64,000 nt of DNA, taken from NCBI GenBank assembly GCA_041687015.1, contig JAWLCT010000009.1, positions 30,898-94,897 of the forward strand, read 5' to 3'. Numbering within the stretch: position 1 is the stretch's first letter; each line of letters starts with the position of its first letter. The position numbers were made by a program, and so were the translations under genes. Below, piece after piece: positions 31,568 through 43,500 of the stretch. The notes under the pieces are model-generated. The model saw only the letters and a program-made list of their open reading frames with translations. It made no database searches and was not told the origin of the DNA. Source of the DNA: JALOAT01 sp041687015. Its GTDB lineage: Bacteria > Pseudomonadota > Gammaproteobacteria > Thiohalomonadales > Thiohalomonadaceae.

Positions 31568-34500
31568 TTGCGATGGGGATTGGATTTCGGGCAGACACTG
31601 AGGCGCGCCCTGCTGGGGCTGTGCGCTTTCGTTCCGCTCGTCCTTCCCATTGAGCAGGCGCTCGGCGCCATGCCGGGGAGCTGTACGCCGGATGCGGGCG
31701 TGGCGTTCATCGAACACGACTTGAGCATCAGCTGGTGCGAGCTGTGCGGCGAGGGCGAGGTCCACCTCAGCATCAGCAACCCCCTTGGCGTGGACCTCAC
31801 CAATCTCACCGTGCGTGAGGATCTGCGGGTGTCCGGTCTCACCTACGTGCCGGGGTCTACCCGGTTCGTGGGCACCTATGTGATCGCGCCTGGGGCGTTC
31901 GAACCGACGGTCAGCGGCACCAACAATTCCGTACTCACCTGGTCGTTCGGTGGTTTCGAATTGCCGGGTCCGAAAAAACCCAGCCAGTCCAACCGGCACA
32001 GCCGCCTGGACATCACGTTCAAAGTCCGGCGCGACGCCGGGCTCAGTGACGAAGGCCTGGTGCTGGCCGATCGTCGCGTTCGCGGCACGCTCAGCTATCG
32101 CTCCAGCTGTGATGCCTTCCTGCAGACCGAAAGTACTGCGCTCGAAGAGCTGCCTATCCGCCAACCCATTCCGCGCGTCATCAAGACCGGGCGCAACGTC
32201 GATGCGGCGCAGGGCAGCTGGTCGGATCCGGTCTACGGCAACATCAACGACGACCTGATCTGGCGCATCGAGATCCGCAACAGCGGCCTGGCGCCCATGC
32301 AGGACATTCTCGTGAGCGATGCCATGGGTCCGGGCAATTTCCTGATCAATTACGCGTGTCCCACCAATACCACCGCAGCGGCAGTGGCCAGCAACAACGG
32401 TGTGGCACCGGGAGGTTCGCCCTGCCGCACGGTCGGGCCTACCACGTCCATCAGCGATTTCGTCGTGGATGATCCTTTCGGCAATCCCGGCAACGACGAA
32501 CCGACCACCTATGTGGATGCTCCCGCCTCCGGCAGTGCCTACGTGTACCTGGTGGGTAAGGCGACCAGCTCGTGCAACAACCGCACGAATACGGCCAGCG
32601 GGCTGGAATGGGGTTGTGAAATCGACAACCCTGACGGCGGGATCAGCGTTCCGGCAAGCACGAGGGGGGTGACGCCCTCCGTGACACTTTCGGATTCGGC
32701 CCTTTTCAGCACCGTCGTGGGCAATGGCGACCTGCAGGTGCAACGGCAGATCAGGGGCACCAATTTTTCACAACCGGTAGGCAGCAAGGGGACCGTGCGC
32801 CTTACCCTCACCAACAACACCGGCGGCACGGTCAAGAACATCAAGCTGAAGGACCTGTTGCCGGCGGAATATGTCGTGGACCCGACCTTCACCCCCACGG
32901 TGAGCATCGATCCGGCCTACGGTAATTACGCGGGCATGACCGACCGGATTACCTGGACCAACCCGGTGCCGGGGACCTTTCCACTCAGCACGGCGGATCC
33001 GGCACTGCCGCTCGGCAATACCACACCCGAGTTCGAGCTGTGGAGCAGCACGGTGCACCCGAACTATCCCGACCAGCGCAACCTGCTGCGTCACGGTGAC
33101 CGGCTGGTGGTGGAGTTCCGCATCGTGATGATCAAACCCGATTATTACGACAAGGTCGCCAACCTCGATGTGCGGGAAGAGGCGCCGAACAGCGATCCCC
33201 CCGACACCGATCCGGACAACGACAATGGTCTGACCAATCGGCTCTGGGTGGATTTCGAACAATTCTGCCAGCCGGGCGTGATCCAGCACCCGTCCAGTTA
33301 TCCCTATGTGGACACGAACATTCCCGCGTCGCCGGAAGACCTGGACGTGGACATCGACAGTGCCGGCGGCGAGCTGATCTTCATCCTCACCAACAACCCG
33401 GCCCAGCCCCTGCCGCTGACCGTGGAAGTGACAAACAACGGCGGTCACGATGCACGGGACTGGACCACGTTCGTGACCTTCGGCGCCACTATGTCCGTGG
33501 TGGCGGCCCCGTCAGGATGCGCCGTCGCCAGTAATCCGCCGCCACTGGCGGTGTGGCGCCAACCGGCCCCCATTCCCGCCAACGCTACGGTGTACCAGTG
33601 CACCGGCAATGTTATTGCGCCGGGCCAGACGGTACGGCTGAATTTCGACGTGGTGAAGAGCAGTGATCCGCTCGCACTGGCCGCGGACGATTTGACCTTT
33701 CGCGCGGATCTGGTGGGCGAGATCACCTTGAGTGACGGCACGCCGTTGTGGTTCCCCACGCCGGATACGTCGGTTATCGCCAACCGTGCCAACAACTATT
33801 CACTGGACGGCGTGCGGGCGCGCGTCATCGGTTTCAACCTGCTCAAGACCCAACTGGGCACGTGTTCGGAAAACAACCCGCCGCCCGGCTCGCCGGATGA
33901 CCAGGTGCAGATCGGTGAAGAGTGCGATTTCCACATCGACACCGGCGGTTGGTTCGGTTTCCAGACGCCCGGGTTTACTTACATCGCGGTACAGGACATC
34001 CAGGTGGTGGACGAGTTGCCGGATGGTCAGGGTTATCTCGCCTCCAGCGATCCCTATACGCAAAGCACCAGTGCCATTGCGGGCGTGAGCCTCAACCCGG
34101 CAGGACTCAGCGCTTTGGACGAGGGGCACGTGGACTGGACGTTCAACCGCGTGGTGCCGGGCGAGCGCATCATGCAAAAGGACGAATGGTTCCGGGTGGA
34201 CATTCGTACCCGTCTACTCAATGACCCGATCGATACGCGCGCGGCGCCCAACGTGCATGCGGCGCTGAGTCGCAACGTGCTCGATTCCACCTTCCAGGCG
34301 GTATTCAACAATGAAAGCACGGGCGAAGAGGAGGTCTATGACCTGGGCCCGAGCACCCTGGGATATCCCATCCAGGCGGTGCGCCGCGTCGATCTGACGG
34401 TCACGGAACCCAATCTGCTGGTCGTCAAGGAAGTCTGTAACGAGACCCTGTACGGCGAGGGCGCTGCGTGCAGCCACTTCGTGCCGCTGGCCGACGATGG

Positions 34501-37500
34501 CGATGCGTACAATGCCTACGTCTATCGCATCACCCTCACAAACCAGGCCAGCAGCAGCGGTGTGATCCGTGCCCCGGCCTATGACGTGAATGCGCTCGAT
34601 GTCTTGGACCCGAGCGACCTGATGTACGTGCTGCCGTTCGAAAGCGACGGGCTGGACAATGACGGCGATGGTCTCATCGATGCGGCCGATACGGACGGGG
34701 AGGGCACCATCGGGGACAACGTGGTGCGCAATGGCACACCGGCGCAGATCGCGTTTTCCCATACCCACAGTGATGCGCTGCTGCGCGTGGATGCGGGCCA
34801 ATCGGTCACCTTCTGGTATCGCGTGGATCCGGACGATACCGTGGCGCCGCTGCAGGCGTTGGTGAACACGGTCACCATGAGCTACGACAGTCTCGAGGGA
34901 GACACCGGCAACCAGAGCACGCCGCAGCGGCCCACCGGCGATGCAGGCGGTGCGCGGCGTTATGAAACCACACCGGCATCGGCGACCGTGCGCATCATCC
35001 CCGTGCTCACCCAACCGAAACACGTGGTGCGCCTGTCCGATACACCTGTGGGCGGTGCGCCGCAGCCGGTGGCCATCGGCGAAGAGATCGAATACCAGCT
35101 CAACACCCTGCTGCCGGTCGCGCGCCTCCGTGACTTCGTGATTCGTGATGAGCTGCCCGAGGGTATCCGTTGCGTGGAGGCACCCGCGGTCAATCTGGAT
35201 GCGGCGCCCTATTCGGCCGCCGGCTTCGTGCCGGGCGGTATCATCACACCCACCTGTACCGATACCCACGTGGAGTGGGACTTCGGCGATCAGCAGATCA
35301 CCCACGGGACGGTGGACAATCGCTATGACTTCGCCATTCGTTTCATCGCACGGGTGGACAATACCGCGTACACCAATGACGGTCTGATTATCGGCAATGG
35401 CGGTGCGGCCACCACCGTAACGGCGCGGTATGTGGACGAGACCGGCACGCCGGTGGTGCTCGACTTCGGTCGTGTGGACGTGGTGGTGCAGGAGCCCGCC
35501 ATTGCGCTCACCAAGGCATTCGATGTTGCCGCCGCGGATGCGGGGGACGAGCTCACGGTCACGGTGACCGCCACCAACACCGGCTCGGCCCGTGCCTACA
35601 ACCTGCGCGTGCTCGACGATCTCGCGGGCGCGGGCAATCTCACCTATCTGGGCAACGTCGGTGGACTGGATCCGCCCGATGTGGTCGACACCACCAGCCT
35701 CGGTCCCAACCGTCCCGTTTTCAGCTGGAACCCCACCCATCCAAAGTTCGGCATCGCACCCGGTGACAGCGTGAGCTTCACCTTCAAGGTGCGCGTGGAT
35801 ATCACGGCGCAGCCGCAACAGATCCTCGACAACACGCTGCAGGCGAGCTGGACTTCGCTACCCGGCCGCACGACGGCGCTGAACAGCACAGGCACCCTCG
35901 GACCCGACGGTGATGCCATGGGCATGCGTGTCGGTGTGTTGCCGAACCTGATACCGCCGGATCCCGTCAACGATTACGAGGCCAGCGCCGAGGCCGCCTT
36001 CAGCATCCCGCCTGTGACTATGGCCAAGCAGGATGAGGCGCCCGGTACGGTCCCCACCATCGGTGCCCACAAACACTTCCGGCTCGAAATCCGCTTGCCC
36101 GAAGGCACGACCGAATCACTGGTGGTGCGCGACAACCTGGCGGCCGGTCCGCTGAGCTACGTGTTGTCCAACAACGCCGACTTCGATGTGAGCTACAGCT
36201 TCGCGGGCATCGCGAGCATCAACGGTGCGCCGCCGTCCGAAACGGCGCTCCTGGCTTTCCCCGCGGACGGCAGCACCGGCGTGGCGGTGTGGGACGTCGG
36301 CACCGTGGTCACCGCCAGTGAGGACGATCTCGCGATCCAAAACATCACGCCGCTGATCCGCATCGACTACCACGCGCGCATCGACAACGTTGTGCAGACA
36401 CAGGCCGGTGACGTGCTGCAAAACGGTGTGGAAGTGGCCTACACGCACGGGCAGAGCGGCGAGCCCGTCACGCTCACCGACGACACGCCGGCGGTCACCG
36501 TGCGTGAAGCGCTACTGACGGTGAGCAAGAACTGGCGCAATGTCACACCAGGCAAGGCGGCCGGTGACGCGCCCGACGGTGGTGACCTGCTGGAATTCAC
36601 CGTCACCATTCCGAACAGCGGCGATTCCATCGCGCACGACGTCAATGTGGCGGATACGCTGTCGGCGCATTTGCTGCTGGATGCGGGCTTCACGCCCAGC
36701 GTCACCATCAATGCCGTTGCCGTGAGCGGCTTTGTGTCCATTCCCGCCGGGGCACCCGCTGGACCGCTGGTTTGGGGGCGCGACAACGGCGACGACAGCC
36801 TCGATATTCCGGCCGGTGAGACGCTGCTGCTGACCTATCGAACCCGCGTCGCGAACGAAGCGGAACCGGGCGTGGTGCTCGCCAACTCGGTGTACGTGGA
36901 CTGGACCTCGTTGGACGGAGCGAGCGGTTATGAGCGCACCGGTGCCGGCTGTCCCGACATCACTGAGCCCAACGATTACTGCACCGGGCCGGCGGTCACG
37001 TCCACCACCCTGGTGGATACCAACACCGTGGCGAAGATGGTGCTGGAAGACAGTTATACCGACGCGCCGCTCAGCACCGCAACCGATGCGGTGGTGCGTG
37101 TGGGTGACACCATCACCTACCGCCTGGACCTGCAGCTTCAGGAAGGCCGCACGCGTGAGGTGCGCGTGGAGGACACGCTGCCCAACGGCATGGCTTTCCT
37201 GGACACCGTAAGCATCAATGGCGACATCAGCGCGGACTACACGCCGCCCGCAAGCGGCGCGGGTTCCAATTTCAGCTATGCCCCCATCACTGCGGCGCAG
37301 CGGCCCACGGCGGGCCAGACCGGCACATTGGTGTGGGATCTGGGTACGGTAGTCAACGACGCCCTGGGCGATGCCACCACTGACACCCTGGAGATCACCT
37401 ATCGTGCCCGGGTGATGCCCGATGCAGGCATTGCCCATGTGGGTGGCCTGGACCAGACCAACACCGCCAACCTCAGTTACGTGGACGCCGACGGCGTTGC

Positions 37501-40500
37501 GGTCGCGCCCGCACCACGCCTGACCAGCAGTGCCACCGCCGATCTGCGCCAGCCGGTGGTGACGCTCAGCAAGACCGATCGCTCGGGCCGCACCAGCGGC
37601 ACGTCGGTCAATGTGGCGACCGACGTGATGAATTTCCGCGTCTCTGCCTGTAACGACAGCGGCGAGGCGCCTGCCTACGACCTGCTGCTCAAGGACACCC
37701 TGGCCTCACAACTGGATGAAACCAGTCTCACCGGCCCGGTGGTGACGCTCAACGGCGCGCCCGCAATCGCCGGCACTGACTACGTCTATACCCCGCCCGC
37801 CGGTCGTGGCGGCACCTGGGAACTGGACGTGAACACGCCGCTGCTGCCGGGCCAGTGCCTGCACGTGGACTACGACATCGGCTTCCACCTCGACGTCGGT
37901 GCCCAGCAGGCGTGGCAGAACAGTGCACTGCTGGCGCATTACTACTCGCTGCCCGGGGAGCAGGGGCAGGAATACGGCCCGGTGGGCCCGGCAGTGTTTT
38001 CCATGCACACCGTATGGCCCATCTGGCCGCCGGCCAAGACCTTCGTCTCGCCCGCTACCGGTGAGGCGACCATCGGCGAGGAAGTGGTGTTCCGGATCAC
38101 GGTGCCCGATGTGCCGGCCGGCGAGAGCGCACCGGCGTTGCACGATGTGTTGATCGCCGATGACCTGCACCCGGCGCTGGAATTCATCGCCGCACAGGAC
38201 GTCAGCGGCAATGGTCTGGCTCTCATCGACGAGAGCCTTTCCGCCCATCAGGTGCGCCTGCGCCTGCCCCTGATCGAGGCTGGGCAACAGGCGGTGGTCG
38301 AACTGCGTGCCCGGGTCGCCAACAACGAACACGCCAATGCGGGCGTGGCGCTGGGTAACACGGCTTCGTACAGCTTCGCCAATACCGCAGGCGGCGCCGC
38401 CATCAACGGCGGCAGCGCCGGCACCGGCACGGTGTTGACCATCGTTGAGCCGCGCCTGACCCTGACCAAGACCGTGCAGAACCTCACCAGTCCGGGTGCG
38501 CCACCGAATGCGGGGCACATGCTGCGTTACACGCTCGAGGTGACAGCAGAGGGCGGTACGGCGGACGACGACTATGCCGACGCCTTCGAGCTCAGTGTGC
38601 TCGACCAGTTGAGCCTGGGGCTCGCCTACCAGGGTAACGCGACCGTGAGCGGTGCCGGCAACAGCATCGATGCGCCGGTGATCGCGGGCGACGGTGTCGA
38701 CGCGGCCCAGGCGTTGCGCTGGAGCGCGGCGGACGGCAATGCCGCCATCGACTTGGGCGAGGGCGAGGTGCTCACCCTCAGTTACGACGTGCGAGTACTC
38801 GATGGGGTGCTCGCCAATCAGGCACTGAACAATGCGGCGAGCGTGCAGTGGACCGGCCGTGACGGTGCCGTAAGCGTTGAACGCGATGGCAGTGGTGTGC
38901 CGGTCTACAACGATTATTTCACTGCGCCGGCGATTGCCACCGTGACCACCGCCGATGGCACGGGCATGCAGAAAACCCATCTCACCGATACCTGGAACGG
39001 CGGTGACGCCGACGTGCGTATCGGTGATCTGGTGCAGTACGAATTACGCGTGCCGTTGAATCCGGGCACCACCGCCAGTGCCGTGGTGGTGGATACGCTG
39101 CCGCAGGGCCTGGCCTTTGCGGGAACGCTCAGCGTCAACAGCGACACCAGTGCACCTTTCACCGCGGTGCCGCCCTTCGCGCACGCGCCGCTGGGTGCAG
39201 CGGTGGTGGCAGGCGATCCGCGCGCGGGACCGAGCACGGTCACCTGGAGTCTCGGTGACGTAATCAACCAAAGTGACGGCGATACCGGTAATGATGCGTT
39301 CGTGATCGTCTATCTGGCACGGGTGCTCGACGGCGCACTGACCCAGGTGGCCGACACGCCCCTGAACAACACTGCCCGCATCGATTATGTGACCGCCACC
39401 GGCACCGCCACGCGCAGTGAGGGTGAAACCATTGCGCTGCGCCAACCCGTGTTGGCGATCACCAAATCTGCAGCGCCTGAGGGCGGCGACAGTGTGCTCG
39501 CTGCCGATGAGCGGGTCGATTACACGGTGGAGATCCGCAACAACGGCACCGCGCCGGCCTATGACGCGGTGCTGCGTGACGTGATTCCCACGGGCATGCG
39601 CAATGGCGCAGCGACCGTCACCGTGATCAGCACCACCCTGGCGGGCGCGCCGGTGGCCAACCTGCAACCGGTGTACGACAGCGCTACCGGCGTCGTGGTG
39701 TGGGACTTCGATACGGGTGTGGCCGACCAGTACACCATCCCCCCGGGCGAAAGCCTGCGCGTGATCTACCAGGTGCAAACCGACCGGGATCTGGGCGCCG
39801 GTCTGACCCTCAGCAATGCCGCACAGGTCGAGCGTTATTACTCGCTGGACGATGATGACGTGCCGGTGGTGAACGGTGTGCAAGGTGTGCGTGAAGTCTA
39901 CGGCCCCAGCAATGTGGCCACGGTGGACCTGACGACCGCCGCACCGCTTCCGCTGGCCAAGCAAAACCCGGCACAGACCACGGCGGCCATCGGCGAGCCC
40001 TTCAGCTACCGCATCACCGTCCCGGCGACGCCGCAGGAAACGGCGTTGCACGACGTGCGCATCCTCGACGACCTCGGCGCCTCGGCGGCGGATCTGCGCT
40101 TCGTGAGTGTGCAGCGCGTGGCGGGCTCGCAAACCTGGGTGCCCGAGAACACCGGTAGCGCCACCGCCCTGGTCATTGAGGACACGGCCCAGGGCATCGA
40201 CATCCCGGCCGGCGAACAAATCGTCATCGACATCACCGTGGTGCTGGAGGACAGCGCGACCAACGTGTCGGGCCTGCATTTCCAGAACACGGCGCATTAC
40301 AGCTACACGGCGGTGAGCGGGGATGAAAGCACGCGCGCCAACGGCGGTGCCGATACCACGCCGGACATGATCATCGCCGGCCCGGACAACCTGACCCTGG
40401 TAAAGAGCGGTCCCGCCCAGATGCGTACGGAAGCGCCCGGCAGCTTCCGTCTGGAGGTGCACAACGCCGGCACCGGCACTGCCTGGGATCTCAGTGTGGT

Positions 40501-43500
40501 CGATGTGTTGCCCAATCCGGACCCGGGCGGCATGTGCGATGCGGCCCCCGACAACATCACGGCGCAGGTGTTCGAGAACGACGGCGTCACGCCGGTGAGT
40601 CCGCCGCTCGTCGCGGGCACGGATTTCATCAACAGCTTCACCGGTGCGCCTGACTGCACCCTCAGGATCACCATGCGCACGCCCGCCGCGGCAGTCGCCG
40701 CCGACCAGCGTCTGATCGTTACCTATCAGGCCTACCTGGACGGTGACAACGTGGACGGCACCGATCTCACCAATATCGCCGGCGTCACCCGGTGGTTCAG
40801 CGCGGACACCGACGGTACGGGCGCGGGCGATGCACGCGAATACACGCGTGCCCTGAGCACTGAAGCCGAGGACGCGGCGGCGACGCTGGACCATGAAGAC
40901 GCGCACACCGTCACCACGGAAATGCCCGTGCTCATGTTCCAGAAGTCGGTGAGCAATGTGACCACCAGCCAGGATCCAGGCAGCGATGCCCGTCCCGGTG
41001 ACATCCTGCGCTACAGCGTGCGCATCACGAACGTGAGCAGCGTGGCGCTGAGTGATTTCTCGCTGCAGGACGAACTGGATCGCCTCAATGCGACGCCGCT
41101 GTTCCAGCCCGGTACCCTGCAACTCATCACCGTACCCGCCGGTGCCGATGTCAGCCTGACCGACCCCGCCGGCGGCGATAAAGGCACCGGGCTGGTGTAC
41201 ATCCGCGGGCTGCGCCTGGATGCCCAGGGCGGAGCCAATGATTCCGTGTTGGTGGAGTTTTCGGCGCAGTTGCTGGACGTGATCACCAGCGGAACGCGCG
41301 TGCTGAATCAGGCACAGCTGCAGTCACCGGTGTTGCACACGCACAACAGCGACGACCCCAACGTGAACGGCAACGACCAGCCGGACGTGCTCGGTGATGA
41401 AGACCCGACCGAAACGCACATCACCTCGGCGCCCATCCTGCAGGTGCTCAAGACCTCCACCGACGTGACCGGCGACGCATCCGAGCTCATGGCCGGTGAC
41501 ACATTGCGTTACACCCTGCGCATCAAAAACATCGGAGACGAAAACGCGGAGCAGGTCGCACTCAGTGATCAAATCCCGGCCAACACCGCCTATGTGCCCA
41601 ACAGCACCCGATTGAACGGCGTGCCGGTGGCGGATCCGGCGCCCGGCGTATCGCCCTTGCAGGACGGCATGCGGGTCCATGCCCCGGAAAACCCCACGCC
41701 CGGTTTCCTGCGTGCCGATGCCGGCTTCAGCAACGACAACGTGGCCGTGGTGACCTTCGACGTTCGGATCGACCCCAACGCAGCCGACGCCACGCCCATC
41801 GCCAACCAGGGCTTCGTGAACGGTTCAGGGCTGGGCAGCGGTCCGTTGGACGAGACACCGTCGGACGATCCGGCCACGCCGGCACCGAACGATCCCACTC
41901 GCGACGTGGTGGGCAACGTGCCGCTGGTCGATGCACTCAAGACCGTGAGCATTGTGGTGGACAACGGCACGCCGGGTATCGTCGATCCCGGTGATGTGTT
42001 GCGTTACACCATCAGCATCACCAACCTGGCGGCCACGCCGGCGACGAATGTGGTGTTCGTCGATGCGGTGCCTGCCAACACGACCTACGTGCCCGATTCG
42101 ACCACCCTGAACGGGCTGCCCGTAGCCCGACCGGATGCGGGTGTTTCACCGTTGGCGGCGGGCATCGCCGTGAGCTCGTCCGATCGCACCCCACCGCTGC
42201 CCACGGGCACGGACGGCATCTTGTCGCCCTGGGGCATCGCGACCCTCAGCTTCGACGTGACCGTCAACGCAGGTGTCCCGGCCGGCACGGTGATCAGTAA
42301 CCAGGGCACGGTCACCAGCAACGAACAGGCGCCCGAACCCACGGACGCCGACGGCAACGACGATAACGGCGATCAGGCCACGGAGATCGTCGTGGGGCAG
42401 GTACAGCGGTTGGCGATCATCAAGAGCGTGTCCGTGGTCGGCGGCGGTCCCGTGCTCGCGGGCGGCGAGCTGGAGTACCTGGTGCGCGTGAACAACCCCG
42501 GCACCGTCCCTGCCACCCACGTGCTCATCAGCGACGACGTGGGAGCGCTGGCCGGGACGGCCACCTACGTGGCGGGTTCGGCGACCCTGAACGGCAGCAC
42601 TCAGGGCATTGCAGTGGTGGCCGGTGAGCTCATCGCCGATTACTCGACCCATTACGGTGCACTGCCGCCGGGCGGGAGTGTCTTGCTGCGCTTCCGCGTG
42701 CAGCTGGAGCCTGCCCTGGCCATCGGCGCCCGCATCACCAACACCGCCCAGGTGGAATGGAATTCTCCGCGCGCGACGGCGACAGCCAGTGTCTCCGTGG
42801 ATGTGGGCGGCACGCCGGGCAGCGCCAGCCTCAATGGCCATGTGTGGCACGACGGTAACCTGAACAAGACGGCAGATGGCAGTGAAACCCGTCTGGCCGA
42901 CTGGGTCGTCGAAGTATTCCGCGATGGCCGATCCCTCGGTAGCGTACTTACCGATGGCGAGGGTCAATTCCGCGTGACGGGCCTCGCGCCCAACGACCTC
43001 AGCGGCGAAGGTTATGAACTGCGTTTCCGCGCACCCGGTGCAGCGAGCACCACGGCGGCACTGGGTTGGTCCGATTCCGGCTTCACCAACGGTCTGCAGC
43101 ACATCAAGGACATCATCGCCGGCTCGGGCAGCAATCTGCTCGACTTGAACCTGCCCCTGCAGCCCAATGGTGTGGTGTACGACGCCGTGACACGTGCGCC
43201 CGCCGCGGGCGTCACCCTGACGCTGCGGCGCGCCGCCAACGACGTGGCGCTGCCCGCAAGCTGCTTCGACGACCCTGCCCAGCAAGGTCAGGTGACCGGC
43301 ACGGACGGCTTTTACAAATTCGACGTGAACTTTGCGGATCCCGCCTGTGCGGCACCCGGCGAATACCTCATCGCGGTCACACCGCCGACCAAGGGTTTTC
43401 TGGACGGCCCCTCGCGCATCATTCCACCCGAAACCAGCGCCGCCACCTCGGCATTCCAGGTGCCCGCGTGCCCGGGTGGTGTGGACGATGCACTGCCCGG